This document shows, one piece after another, positions 13,552 to 19,851 of a stretch of DNA of 22,460 bases. The DNA comes from CAZQIC01 sp964593555 (GTDB taxonomy: Bacteria > Bacteroidota > Bacteroidia > JAFLBG01). The first letter of the stretch is position 1. Every line of letters starts with the position of its first letter. The notes beneath the pieces are model-generated. The model was not told where the DNA came from and did not search any database. It saw only the letters and a program-made list of their open reading frames with translations. A program made the translations under genes and the position numbers. Location of the stretch: assembly GCA_964593555.1 (NCBI GenBank), contig CAZQIC010000075.1:1-22460 (forward strand), read 5' to 3'.

Positions 13552-14232
13552 ATGAAAATTCTCCTGATAGAAGACGAACCCGAATTGCGAAAATCCATCA
13601 AACAATACCTGCACCAGGAAGGCTATTTGGTGGAATCCGCAGCCGACTTCATTAAAGCATCAGAAAAAGCATCTGACTACGATTACGATTGTGTGCTGGT
13701 AGATATAACCCTGCCCAAAGGCAGTGGCCTTGATATTATCAAACAACTTAAACAGAATCATTCAAAGGCAGGTATCATCATCATATCAGCCCGGAACTCA
13801 TCAGGAGATAAAATTACGGGACTTGATTTAGGAGCCGATGATTACTTATCTAAACCTTTTGATCTGGCCGAACTTAATTCAAGAGTTAAGGCAGTTATAC
13901 GAAGAAGAAATTTTGACGGTAATACCTCTATTGTAGTAAATGAAATCACCATCCTACCCGAACAGCGGATTGTAAAAGTCAATGATGATCCTGTTAATCT
14001 GACCGCCAAAGAATATGATCTTCTTTTGTTTTTCATTACGAATAAAAATCGTGTAGTATCAAAAAACGCTATCGCTGAACACTTGTGGGGAGATGACAGC
14101 GACCAGATGGACAGCCACGATTTTATCTATGTTCATTTAAGAAACCTTCGCAAAAAATTAGCAGAAAAAGGATGCAATGATTACGTACAAACCATTTATG
14201 GAATAGGTTATAATTTTAAAGTGAACGGATGA
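13552..14232 (+). CDS. OmpR/PhoB-family response regulator
   Basis: 226 residues. The receiver domain (1-~118) has acidic pocket E7/D8, the phospho-acceptor D51 (VLVDITLP), the switch Ser in IIIISARN and the conserved Lys in LSKPFD. The C-terminal winged-helix domain (~128-224) has the usual 'LTAKEYDLLLFF' and 'VHLRNLRKKL...IYGIGYNF' segments. It binds DNA on phosphorylation by the kinase encoded next, with which it overlaps by 4 nt (ATGA). It likely controls its own promoter and those at 15908 and 18365, which share tandem repeats. The ATG lies only 4 nt after the putative -7 element, so the mRNA may be leaderless. The ligand or signal sensed cannot be read from the sequence. Confidence 0.95.
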   Translation: MKILLIEDEPELRKSIKQYLHQEGYLVESAADFIKASEKASDYDYDCVLVDITLPKGSGLDIIKQLKQNHSKAGIIIISARNSSGDKITGLDLGADDYLSKPFDLAELNSRVKAVIRRRNFDGNTSIVVNEITILPEQRIVKVNDDPVNLTAKEYDLLLFFITNKNRVVSKNAIAEHLWGDDSDQMDSHDFIYVHLRNLRKKLAEKGCNDYVQTIYGIGYNFKVNG

Positions 14233-15482
14233 AACTGATTAATAAAACCATTATTTACTATTTGCTGATAAGTCTGCCTTTGCTTATCATGGCTGGCTTC
14301 TGTTCTTACTTTCTTATCCGCATAGAATTAAGAGACGGAGCAGATGAAGCCTTGGAGAAAGAAAAAGCAAATGCAATACAGCTCATTCATTCTTTTACAG
14401 AGGCACGCAACGTTAATTTAAGTTTTGATAGTCTTTCTACAATTAGAGTTGTAGCAATGGGAACAGGAGAGGTTTTCACCGATACAAGTATCTACGATAG
14501 AGAAGAAAAAGAATATGTACCCTACCGGTTTTTAAAGAGCCATTATAGCTACAATAATAACTACTACCTGATAACCGTTTCAAAGACCACTATCGAGGAA
14601 GACGAGTTATTGGAAGGCATCTTTTTTTCTTTTGGAATTATTATTGGACTTTTGGTAATTGCTTTTTTCATCGTGAACTGGCTGCTTTCTAAAACACTTT
14701 GGAAGCCATTCCATAAAACTCTTTCAGAGCTGAATACTTACGATATTAAAAAACATGAGCTGCATACGTTTGAATCCGCCACCACCCGTGAGTTCAATCA
14801 ACTAAATAGTGCGCTGAATAAAATGACTGAAAAAATCCACTCCGATTTTTTACAGCAAAAAGAATTTACCGAGAACGCATCCCATGAAATGCAAACACCA
14901 TTAGCAATTGTAAAAGCTAATCTTTCTTTGCTCATGCAATCACCCAACCTGAAGGAAGAAGAAATGAATCAGTTACAGATAATGGAGAACACATTAAAGA
15001 AATTAAGCGCCTTAAATAAATCATTACTACTACTAACTAAAATCGAAAACAACCAATTCCACGAACAGGCAAACATCCATTTAAACGAAGCAATCACCAA
15101 GACATTGAGCAATTATGCCGATCTGATCCAGGCTAAAAATATTCAAATAGAAACAAACTTTGAAAGCAAGCCAGTTCTTGAAATGGATCCTGCACTGGTA
15201 GATATACTGCTATCGAACTTGTTTCAGAATGCAATCAGGCACAACAAGGAAGGTGGAAAAATAACAGTTTCAATAAAGGACAAACAACTGTGCATAGCAA
15301 ACAGCGGAGAACCATTAACAGTTAACAAGGAAGATTTATTTGTACGATTTAAAAAGGACGATGCCTCCAAAGATTCATTAGGCTTGGGACTATCCATAGT
15401 TAAAAGTATCGTTGATCTGTATGGATTTGAAATACACTATGATTATTCAAATTCCTTGCACACTTTTACTATAAAATTTTAA
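14229..15482 (+). CDS. Sensor histidine kinase (HisKA/HATPase_c)
   Basis: 417 residues. Two TM helices (~7-29 and ~131-153) enclose a ~100-residue periplasmic sensor region of no recognised fold. A linker leads to the HisKA helix pair with the phospho-acceptor H219 (ENASHEMQTPLAI). The ATP-binding domain has the N-box (LLSNLFQNAIRHN), a degenerate G1 (IANSGEPL, common in Bacteroidota kinases) and G2 (GLGLSIVKSI). It phosphorylates the response regulator encoded just upstream. The genes overlap by ATGA and are co-transcribed. No HAMP or PAS domain is evident. Confidence 0.95.
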   Translation: MKLINKTIIYYLLISLPLLIMAGFCSYFLIRIELRDGADEALEKEKANAIQLIHSFTEARNVNLSFDSLSTIRVVAMGTGEVFTDTSIYDREEKEYVPYRFLKSHYSYNNNYYLITVSKTTIEEDELLEGIFFSFGIIIGLLVIAFFIVNWLLSKTLWKPFHKTLSELNTYDIKKHELHTFESATTREFNQLNSALNKMTEKIHSDFLQQKEFTENASHEMQTPLAIVKANLSLLMQSPNLKEEEMNQLQIMENTLKKLSALNKSLLLLTKIENNQFHEQANIHLNEAITKTLSNYADLIQAKNIQIETNFESKPVLEMDPALVDILLSNLFQNAIRHNKEGGKITVSIKDKQLCIANSGEPLTVNKEDLFVRFKKDDASKDSLGLGLSIVKSIVDLYGFEIHYDYSNSLHTFTIKF

Positions 15483-15486
15483 AACA

Positions 15487-15909
15487 ATGCCAACCTGGAT
15501 TTTATATGCAATCGCTTCAATGCTCTTTGCAGGAGTAACTTCGGTCATTGCAAAATTTGGTCTTAAAAATGTTTCGGGAGATTTAGGAATAGCGATCCGC
15601 ACCACCATGATCTTTGTACTGGTATGGATAAATGCTATTGCCTTTAGACACACTCAACAGTTAGGCAATTTTACCAAAAAGGATATTCTCTTTCTTTGTA
15701 TTTCAGGTATTACAACAACGCTCTCCTGGATATTCTATTACCGTGCAATTAAAATAGGAGACGTATCAATTGTAGCAAGCATTGATAAAGCCAGCTTAGT
15801 GATTACTATTTTACTTGCCTTTTTCTTTCTCAAAGAACCGCTATCCCCAAAAGTATTGCTTGGTGCAGGTCTTATTACTGCGGGAACGTTGGTTCTCGTT
15901 TTCGGCTAA
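15487..15909 (+). CDS. Half-size EamA/DMT-family transporter
   Basis: 140 residues with five predicted TM helices, equal to one EamA domain (typical members have two, ~300 residues). The length is normal for single-domain EamA proteins, which work as dimers like the small multidrug-resistance proteins. The end of helix 4 and helix 5 (PLSPKVLLGAGLITAGTLVL) is the conserved DMT signature. The gene starts 4 nt after the kinase stop, so it belongs to the two-component operon. The substrate is unknown; export of a metabolite or toxic compound under control of this regulator is a reasonable inference. Confidence 0.85.
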   Translation: MPTWILYAIASMLFAGVTSVIAKFGLKNVSGDLGIAIRTTMIFVLVWINAIAFRHTQQLGNFTKKDILFLCISGITTTLSWIFYYRAIKIGDVSIVASIDKASLVITILLAFFFLKEPLSPKVLLGAGLITAGTLVLVFG

Positions 15910-15940
15910 AGATTCTCTTTAGATTCATACCATAAGTTTG
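15908..15940 (+). promoter_or_regulatory. Predicted operator and promoter of the outer-membrane barrel gene
   Basis: AAAGATTC (15908-15915), TCT, TTAGATTC (15919-15926), then a 6-bp spacer and TAAGTTTG (15933-15940), an exact TAnnTTTG. The repeat occupies the place of the -33 element, as expected for an activator-dependent promoter. Spacing is identical to the sites at 13515 and 18365. The first repeat overlaps the EamA stop codon. Confidence 0.75.
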
Positions 15941-15957
15941 AATAAAAATTCAATCGT

Positions 15958-18360
15958 ATGCGCTCTATTTTATTCTCCATTTGTTTTCTTATTGCCTTTC
16001 AGAGTTTTTCTCAAAAAACGGCTGTTACTCTATCAGGAGTGATAAAAGATAAAGCCACAAAAGAGGTACTACCTTATGTAAGCGTGGTGTTGAAAACAGA
16101 AAAAGACACTGCATTCATAACCGGAGGCATCACCAATGAAGAAGGCCGGTTTACGCTTTCCAATATCAAACCCGGTAACTACTTATTGCTCGTTTCTTAC
16201 ATTGGCTATCTCAATACCAAACAAAGTGTTTTAGTTGGCGAGTTAAGTGCATTCCTGGACTTAGGTGAGGTCGAGCTGGAAGCAGACACAAAAACATTGG
16301 AGGAAGTAGTGGTAACCGGAAAGATGGATGCAGTAAGTGGAAAGATGGATAAAAAAACATTCTCTGTCGAAGACAACGTAAGTCAAAGTGGGGGATCTGT
16401 TTTACAGGCCATGCAAAACCTGCCGGGTGTTACTGTACAGGACGGAAAAGTACAGTTGCGTGGAAGTGATAAAATAACTGTTTTGGTGGATGGAAAGCAA
16501 ACTGCATTGACAGGTTTTGGTAATCAGTCCGGTTTAGATAATATTCCAGCTTCAGCCATTGAAAAAATTGAGATCATCAATAACCCTTCTTCCAAATACG
16601 ATGCAAACGGTAATGCAGGGATTATCAATATCATTTACAAAAAAGAAAAGAAGGAGGGTTTTAACGGGAAAGCAGGGCTTTCAACCGGAGCAGGTGCGCT
16701 GTGGGTAAAGAAAGAGAATTTACCGACTATACGGCCACAATATACTATGACGCCCAAAGTCAATCCCTCTTTATCACTAAACTACCGGAAGAAAAAAATC
16801 AATGCGTTTTTCCAAGGAGATTATTTATACACAGAAACCCTGAACAAAAATGAATTTGTTACAAGAACCTATGACGATGGGACAATCATTAAGCAACAAA
16901 CCAAAAGAAACCGGAACACACATTTTACAACGCTTAAAACGGGTATAGACTGGTATATGAACGATTATGATATGCTGACTGTTTCAGGATTGTTCGGAAG
17001 CGAAAAGATAATTGATAACGGAGATGAACCATTCTTTAATTCAGATTTATCAAACAGGCTTCGATTGTGGCAATTCCTTGAAGATGAATTAAAGACAACT
17101 GCTATGGCCACTGCTGCCTATCAGCATAAATTCAAAGAACCGGGACACGTTTTGAACATTGGTTTTAACTATACATTTCACAGAGAAAATGAGCAGTATT
17201 TTTTCGACAACATATTACCTGCTTATACCAGCCATGATGCTTTCAAATTGCTCTCCGATGAACACGTAGCTGATTTCAATTTCGATTATACCAAGCCTTT
17301 AAAATACGGACGAATTGAAACAGGTTTAAAGTTCAGGAAAAGAGATATTCCAACCAATATGCAATTTTTTCCCGGATTGAACTCTCCTTTAGATACCAAT
17401 GCTGGAGGATGGGCGAACTATAAAGAAATTATTCCGGCAGTGTACGGCACTTACGTGTACGAAAGTAAAAAAATTGAAGCAGAGCTTGGATTACGTGTGG
17501 AATATGTGAACCTGCAATACCAGGTTAATCCTAACCACAACACTTACAAAAGTGATGGTTATAATTATACCCAACCTTTTCCGAATGCGAGACTGGCTTA
17601 TAAGCTCAATGACAATAATAAATTATCGCTTTTCTATAACCGCAGGGTGGATAGACCGAACGAAGTGGATATTCGGATCTTTCCTAAATACGATGATGCA
17701 GAAATTATTAAAGTCGGTAATCCGGGATTACGGCCACAATACACCAACACCTATGAGCTTGGATATAAAACCAGCTGGAAGAACGGTTACTTTTATTCGG
17801 CAGCTTATTACCGTCAGAAATATAATACGCTCACCAGGATCCGTACCATTGTACCGGGCAGTACTGTTATTTATTCCATCATGCAAAATGCAGGAAGCAG
17901 TCATACCAGCGGATTGGATATGACACTTTCACAAGATATTACCAAACTTTTCTCCTTCAACTTTAATGTGAACTGTTATCAGAATAAGTTTGATGCCTAT
18001 ACGGTTTTAAATAAATATCCTGAAAGCAATACATACAGTTCTCCTGCAAAAGAGATTATTTCAGGGAATGTAAAATTGAATACGTTCTTCCATCTACCTA
18101 AGAAATACGAGGTACAGCTATCTGCTATCTACTTGGGTGCTGATCTTATCCCGCAGGGAAAAATCGGACAACGGTTTACGTTGGATTTTGGTATCAAAAA
18201 AACCATACAAAAGGACAAAGGAGAATTGTTCCTGAATGCAACCGATTTACTTAACACTATGATTGTGAAAGAAGAAATACGAGGAAATGGATTTAACTAT
18301 TTAGGATATGATTACTACGAAACGCAGGTAATACGTGTGGGATATAATTATAAGTTTTGA
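15958..18360 (+). CDS. Outer-membrane beta-barrel receptor, TonB-dependent-receptor-like (OMP_b-brl_3 type)
   Basis: 800 residues. Signal peptide (1-~19, ending FQSFSQ). A CarboxypepD_reg-like domain (~23-110, with GVIKDKATKEVLPYVSVVL and GRFTLSNIKPGNYLL) is followed by a TonB-receptor-style plug (~140-230, LQAMQNLPGVTVQDG, KITVLVDGK, IEIINNPSSKYDANG) and a long beta-barrel ending in aromatic YKF, the outer-membrane targeting end. These proteins are gated or signalling outer-membrane channels. No SusD-like partner gene follows. It has its own operator-like promoter (15908-15940) matching those of the regulator and the PepSY gene. A 123-codon frame inside it on the same strand is a shadow. Confidence 0.9.
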   Translation: MRSILFSICFLIAFQSFSQKTAVTLSGVIKDKATKEVLPYVSVVLKTEKDTAFITGGITNEEGRFTLSNIKPGNYLLLVSYIGYLNTKQSVLVGELSAFLDLGEVELEADTKTLEEVVVTGKMDAVSGKMDKKTFSVEDNVSQSGGSVLQAMQNLPGVTVQDGKVQLRGSDKITVLVDGKQTALTGFGNQSGLDNIPASAIEKIEIINNPSSKYDANGNAGIINIIYKKEKKEGFNGKAGLSTGAGALWVKKENLPTIRPQYTMTPKVNPSLSLNYRKKKINAFFQGDYLYTETLNKNEFVTRTYDDGTIIKQQTKRNRNTHFTTLKTGIDWYMNDYDMLTVSGLFGSEKIIDNGDEPFFNSDLSNRLRLWQFLEDELKTTAMATAAYQHKFKEPGHVLNIGFNYTFHRENEQYFFDNILPAYTSHDAFKLLSDEHVADFNFDYTKPLKYGRIETGLKFRKRDIPTNMQFFPGLNSPLDTNAGGWANYKEIIPAVYGTYVYESKKIEAELGLRVEYVNLQYQVNPNHNTYKSDGYNYTQPFPNARLAYKLNDNNKLSLFYNRRVDRPNEVDIRIFPKYDDAEIIKVGNPGLRPQYTNTYELGYKTSWKNGYFYSAAYYRQKYNTLTRIRTIVPGSTVIYSIMQNAGSSHTSGLDMTLSQDITKLFSFNFNVNCYQNKFDAYTVLNKYPESNTYSSPAKEIISGNVKLNTFFHLPKKYEVQLSAIYLGADLIPQGKIGQRFTLDFGIKKTIQKDKGELFLNATDLLNTMIVKEEIRGNGFNYLGYDYYETQVIRVGYNYKF

Positions 18361-18364
18361 TACT

Positions 18365-18397
18365 AAAGATTTGCTTTAGAATCGAGAACTAATTTTA
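18365..18397 (+). promoter_or_regulatory. Predicted operator and promoter of the PepSY-like gene
   Basis: AAAGATTT (18365-18372), GCT, TTAGAATC (18376-18383), a 6-bp spacer and TAATTTTA (18390-18397), one mismatch from TAnnTTTG. Third copy of the arrangement at 13515 and 15908. Confidence 0.7.
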
Positions 18398-18421
18398 CTC
18401 TATAATTCAAAAACAAAAACA

Positions 18422-18883
18422 ATGAAAACAACAATGATAATGCTGGCAAGTGTGCTAATAGTTAGCTGTGCCAACGCTCAAAAAATGAATGAAGCAGATG
18501 TTCCTGCAAAAGTAAAAGAGACATTTGCGAAAAAGTACCCCGGTGCGAAAGCGGAAAAATGGGAAAAAGAAAACGCAGATTATGAAGCGGAGTTTGACTG
18601 GAACAAAGTAGAATCGTCTGCAACATTTGATGCCAACGGAAACTTCAAAGAGTTTGAGCAGGAAGTAAAATCTTCCAGTTTGCCGAAAGCAGTTACAGAC
18701 TATTGCACAAAGAATTTTTCAGGCTATAAACTATCAGAAGCATCAAAAATTACAGATGCTTCCGATAAAACAATGTTTGAAGCGGAAATGGAAAAAGGAA
18801 AGGATCATTTTGATGCGATATTCGATGAGCAAGGGAATTTCCTTAAAAAATCTGAACCAACTTCGGAGAAAGAAGATCATTAA
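18422..18883 (+). CDS. Secreted PepSY-like protein (DUF2874 / PF11396 type)
   Basis: 153 residues. Signal peptide 1-~19 with cleavage after ANA; a Cys at 16 is present but the lipobox is poor. The mature part has two PepSY-like units: 'VPAKVKETFAKKYPGAKAEKWE...YEAEFDW...ATFDANGNFKE' and 'LPKAVTDYCTKNFSGYKLSEASKI...FEAEMEKGKDHFDAIFDEQGNF'. Such periplasmic proteins are frequent next to Bacteroidota two-component systems and outer-membrane barrels and may act as inhibitors or sensors. A predicted operator shared with the regulator links it to the same regulon. It is closed by the bidirectional hairpin at 18901. Confidence 0.85.
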   Translation: MKTTMIMLASVLIVSCANAQKMNEADVPAKVKETFAKKYPGAKAEKWEKENADYEAEFDWNKVESSATFDANGNFKEFEQEVKSSSLPKAVTDYCTKNFSGYKLSEASKITDASDKTMFEAEMEKGKDHFDAIFDEQGNFLKKSEPTSEKEDH

Positions 18884-18900
18884 AAAATCTGTCAACAACC

Positions 18901-18943
18901 TTAATCAAAAAGACCAGGCTACTTATCTGGTCTTTTTGATTAA
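18901..18943. terminator. Bidirectional terminator between convergent genes
   Basis: A 17-bp perfect stem (18901-18917 with 18927-18943) and a 9-nt loop, with A-rich left and T-rich right arms, so it works in both directions. It ends the PepSY transcript and the - strand STAS-like pair. Confidence 0.9.
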
Positions 18944-18958
18944 TAATAGGTTATAATA

Positions 18959-19342
18959 TTATTTTTTGAACTGCTGAAGCCACTCGATTGCCTCATCTTT
19001 ATTTGTAAAAATCTTGGTTGTTGCTTGTGGCTGGTTCACATCAACGAAAAGTTTCCCTGCAAATTTCGCAATAGGATTTTTGGTATAAATAGCACCAGCT
19101 TTAATAAATTTGATTGCATCGCCACCTGATAAATATTCTCTCGCCTCCAGGTCAACGGAAATCAGGTTACTAATGTCAATAAACAATGGACGTTCGATTC
19201 CATTTGTAACCTTTAACCTCTCCTTCACCATGAGCTTGGCAATTTCAAGATTGATAACAAGATTTGGCTTATAGGAACTAAAAATAATTCCATCTTCCAT
19301 CCAAATTTCTATGTAGTCGTTGTCAATCATTACATTTTCCAT
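18959..19342 (-). CDS. STAS/SpoIIAA-like small protein, second of a tandem pair
   Basis: 127 residues from the ATG at 19342, which overlaps the upstream stop (TAATG on the - strand). A start 10 codons further up (19372) is open, but alignment with the upstream paralogue (DNDYIEIWMEDGI against ENDYAEIWFENGV) favours the inner start. Pattern: N-terminal strands (YIEIW..GI....YKP), a helix (AKLMVKERLKV), FIDISNL, an acidic helix and a C-terminal 'KIFTNKDEAIEWLQQFKK'. This is the pattern of Bacteroidota proteins usually described as STAS/SEC14-like. No phosphorylatable Ser motif is clear. Role unknown, perhaps protein-protein switching. Confidence 0.75.
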   Translation of the reverse strand: MENVMIDNDYIEIWMEDGIIFSSYKPNLVINLEIAKLMVKERLKVTNGIERPLFIDISNLISVDLEAREYLSGGDAIKFIKAGAIYTKNPIAKFAGKLFVDVNQPQATTKIFTNKDEAIEWLQQFKK

Positions 19343-19731
19343 TAATTGAGGTATTTGAATTGTTCCAGCCATTCCAGGGCCTTCTCTTTATTGGTAAACA
19401 CTTTTGCAGGAAGTTTTGGTTTGTCAATTTTCAGATAAAGATTCATTAATAATCTTTGAATTTCATTATTAATAATCATCGCTCCAGCGTTCAAATATTT
19501 CTCGGCTTCAGGAGTTGCCAAATATGAACGTGTGGCATTATCTGATGAAACCAAGTTTCTTAAGTCAATTAAAATTGGACTAATCTTTCCATCTGAAACT
19601 TTTATTCTATCCTCAACAATTGGTTTAATATTGTTGATGTTTAATACGCAACCAGGTTTGTAAACAATATGTACCACGCCATTTTCAAACCATATTTCCG
19701 CATAATCATTTTCTAAATATCTCTCTTTCAT
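19342..19731 (-). CDS. STAS/SpoIIAA-like small protein, first of a tandem pair
   Basis: 129 residues, paralogous to the downstream gene along its whole length: NDYAEIWFENGVVHIVYKPG at the start, PILIDLRNLVSSD in the middle and VFTNKEKALEWLEQF at the end. The fold suggested is alpha/beta, STAS-like. It is co-transcribed with the downstream copy via a 1-nt stop/start overlap, so equal amounts of the two proteins and a heterodimer are possible. The divergent + strand gene starts 120 nt away. No clear - strand promoter element is seen in the gap. Confidence 0.75.
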   Translation of the reverse strand: MKERYLENDYAEIWFENGVVHIVYKPGCVLNINNIKPIVEDRIKVSDGKISPILIDLRNLVSSDNATRSYLATPEAEKYLNAGAMIINNEIQRLLMNLYLKIDKPKLPAKVFTNKEKALEWLEQFKYLN

Positions 19732-19798
19732 AAATAAATTGGGATGCTTTAGTGATAATAAATGATATCACGAAGCCTTATAGCGGAATCAGCCTGAG

Positions 19799-19806
19799 TA
19801 TCTTTA
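19799..19806 (+). promoter_or_regulatory. Possible -7 element for the PLP-enzyme gene
   Basis: TATCTTTA is one mismatch from TAnnTTTG and lies 45 nt before the ATG at 19852, in the 120-nt divergent intergenic region. No clear -33 element is seen. Weak. Confidence 0.3.
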
Positions 19807-19851
19807 TATAACAATTAAATTAATTATAAACCATCAAAATTAAGCAAAATT

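Noticed and set aside
17552..17923. 123-codon + strand frame inside the outer-membrane barrel gene
   Set aside because: Shadow frame of an intact barrel gene whose own frame shows continuous beta-barrel character.
18756..18956. 66-codon + strand frame over the PepSY gene end
   Set aside because: Overlaps the PepSY gene in another frame and runs through the terminator hairpin.
18959..19372. Longer start (19372) for the second STAS-like gene
   Set aside because: The extra 10 residues have no counterpart in the paralogue, and the inner ATG forms the TAATG coupling junction.
18959..19731. Toxin-antitoxin pair
   Set aside because: The two proteins are paralogues of equal size with STAS-like pattern and no toxin or DNA-binding feature.
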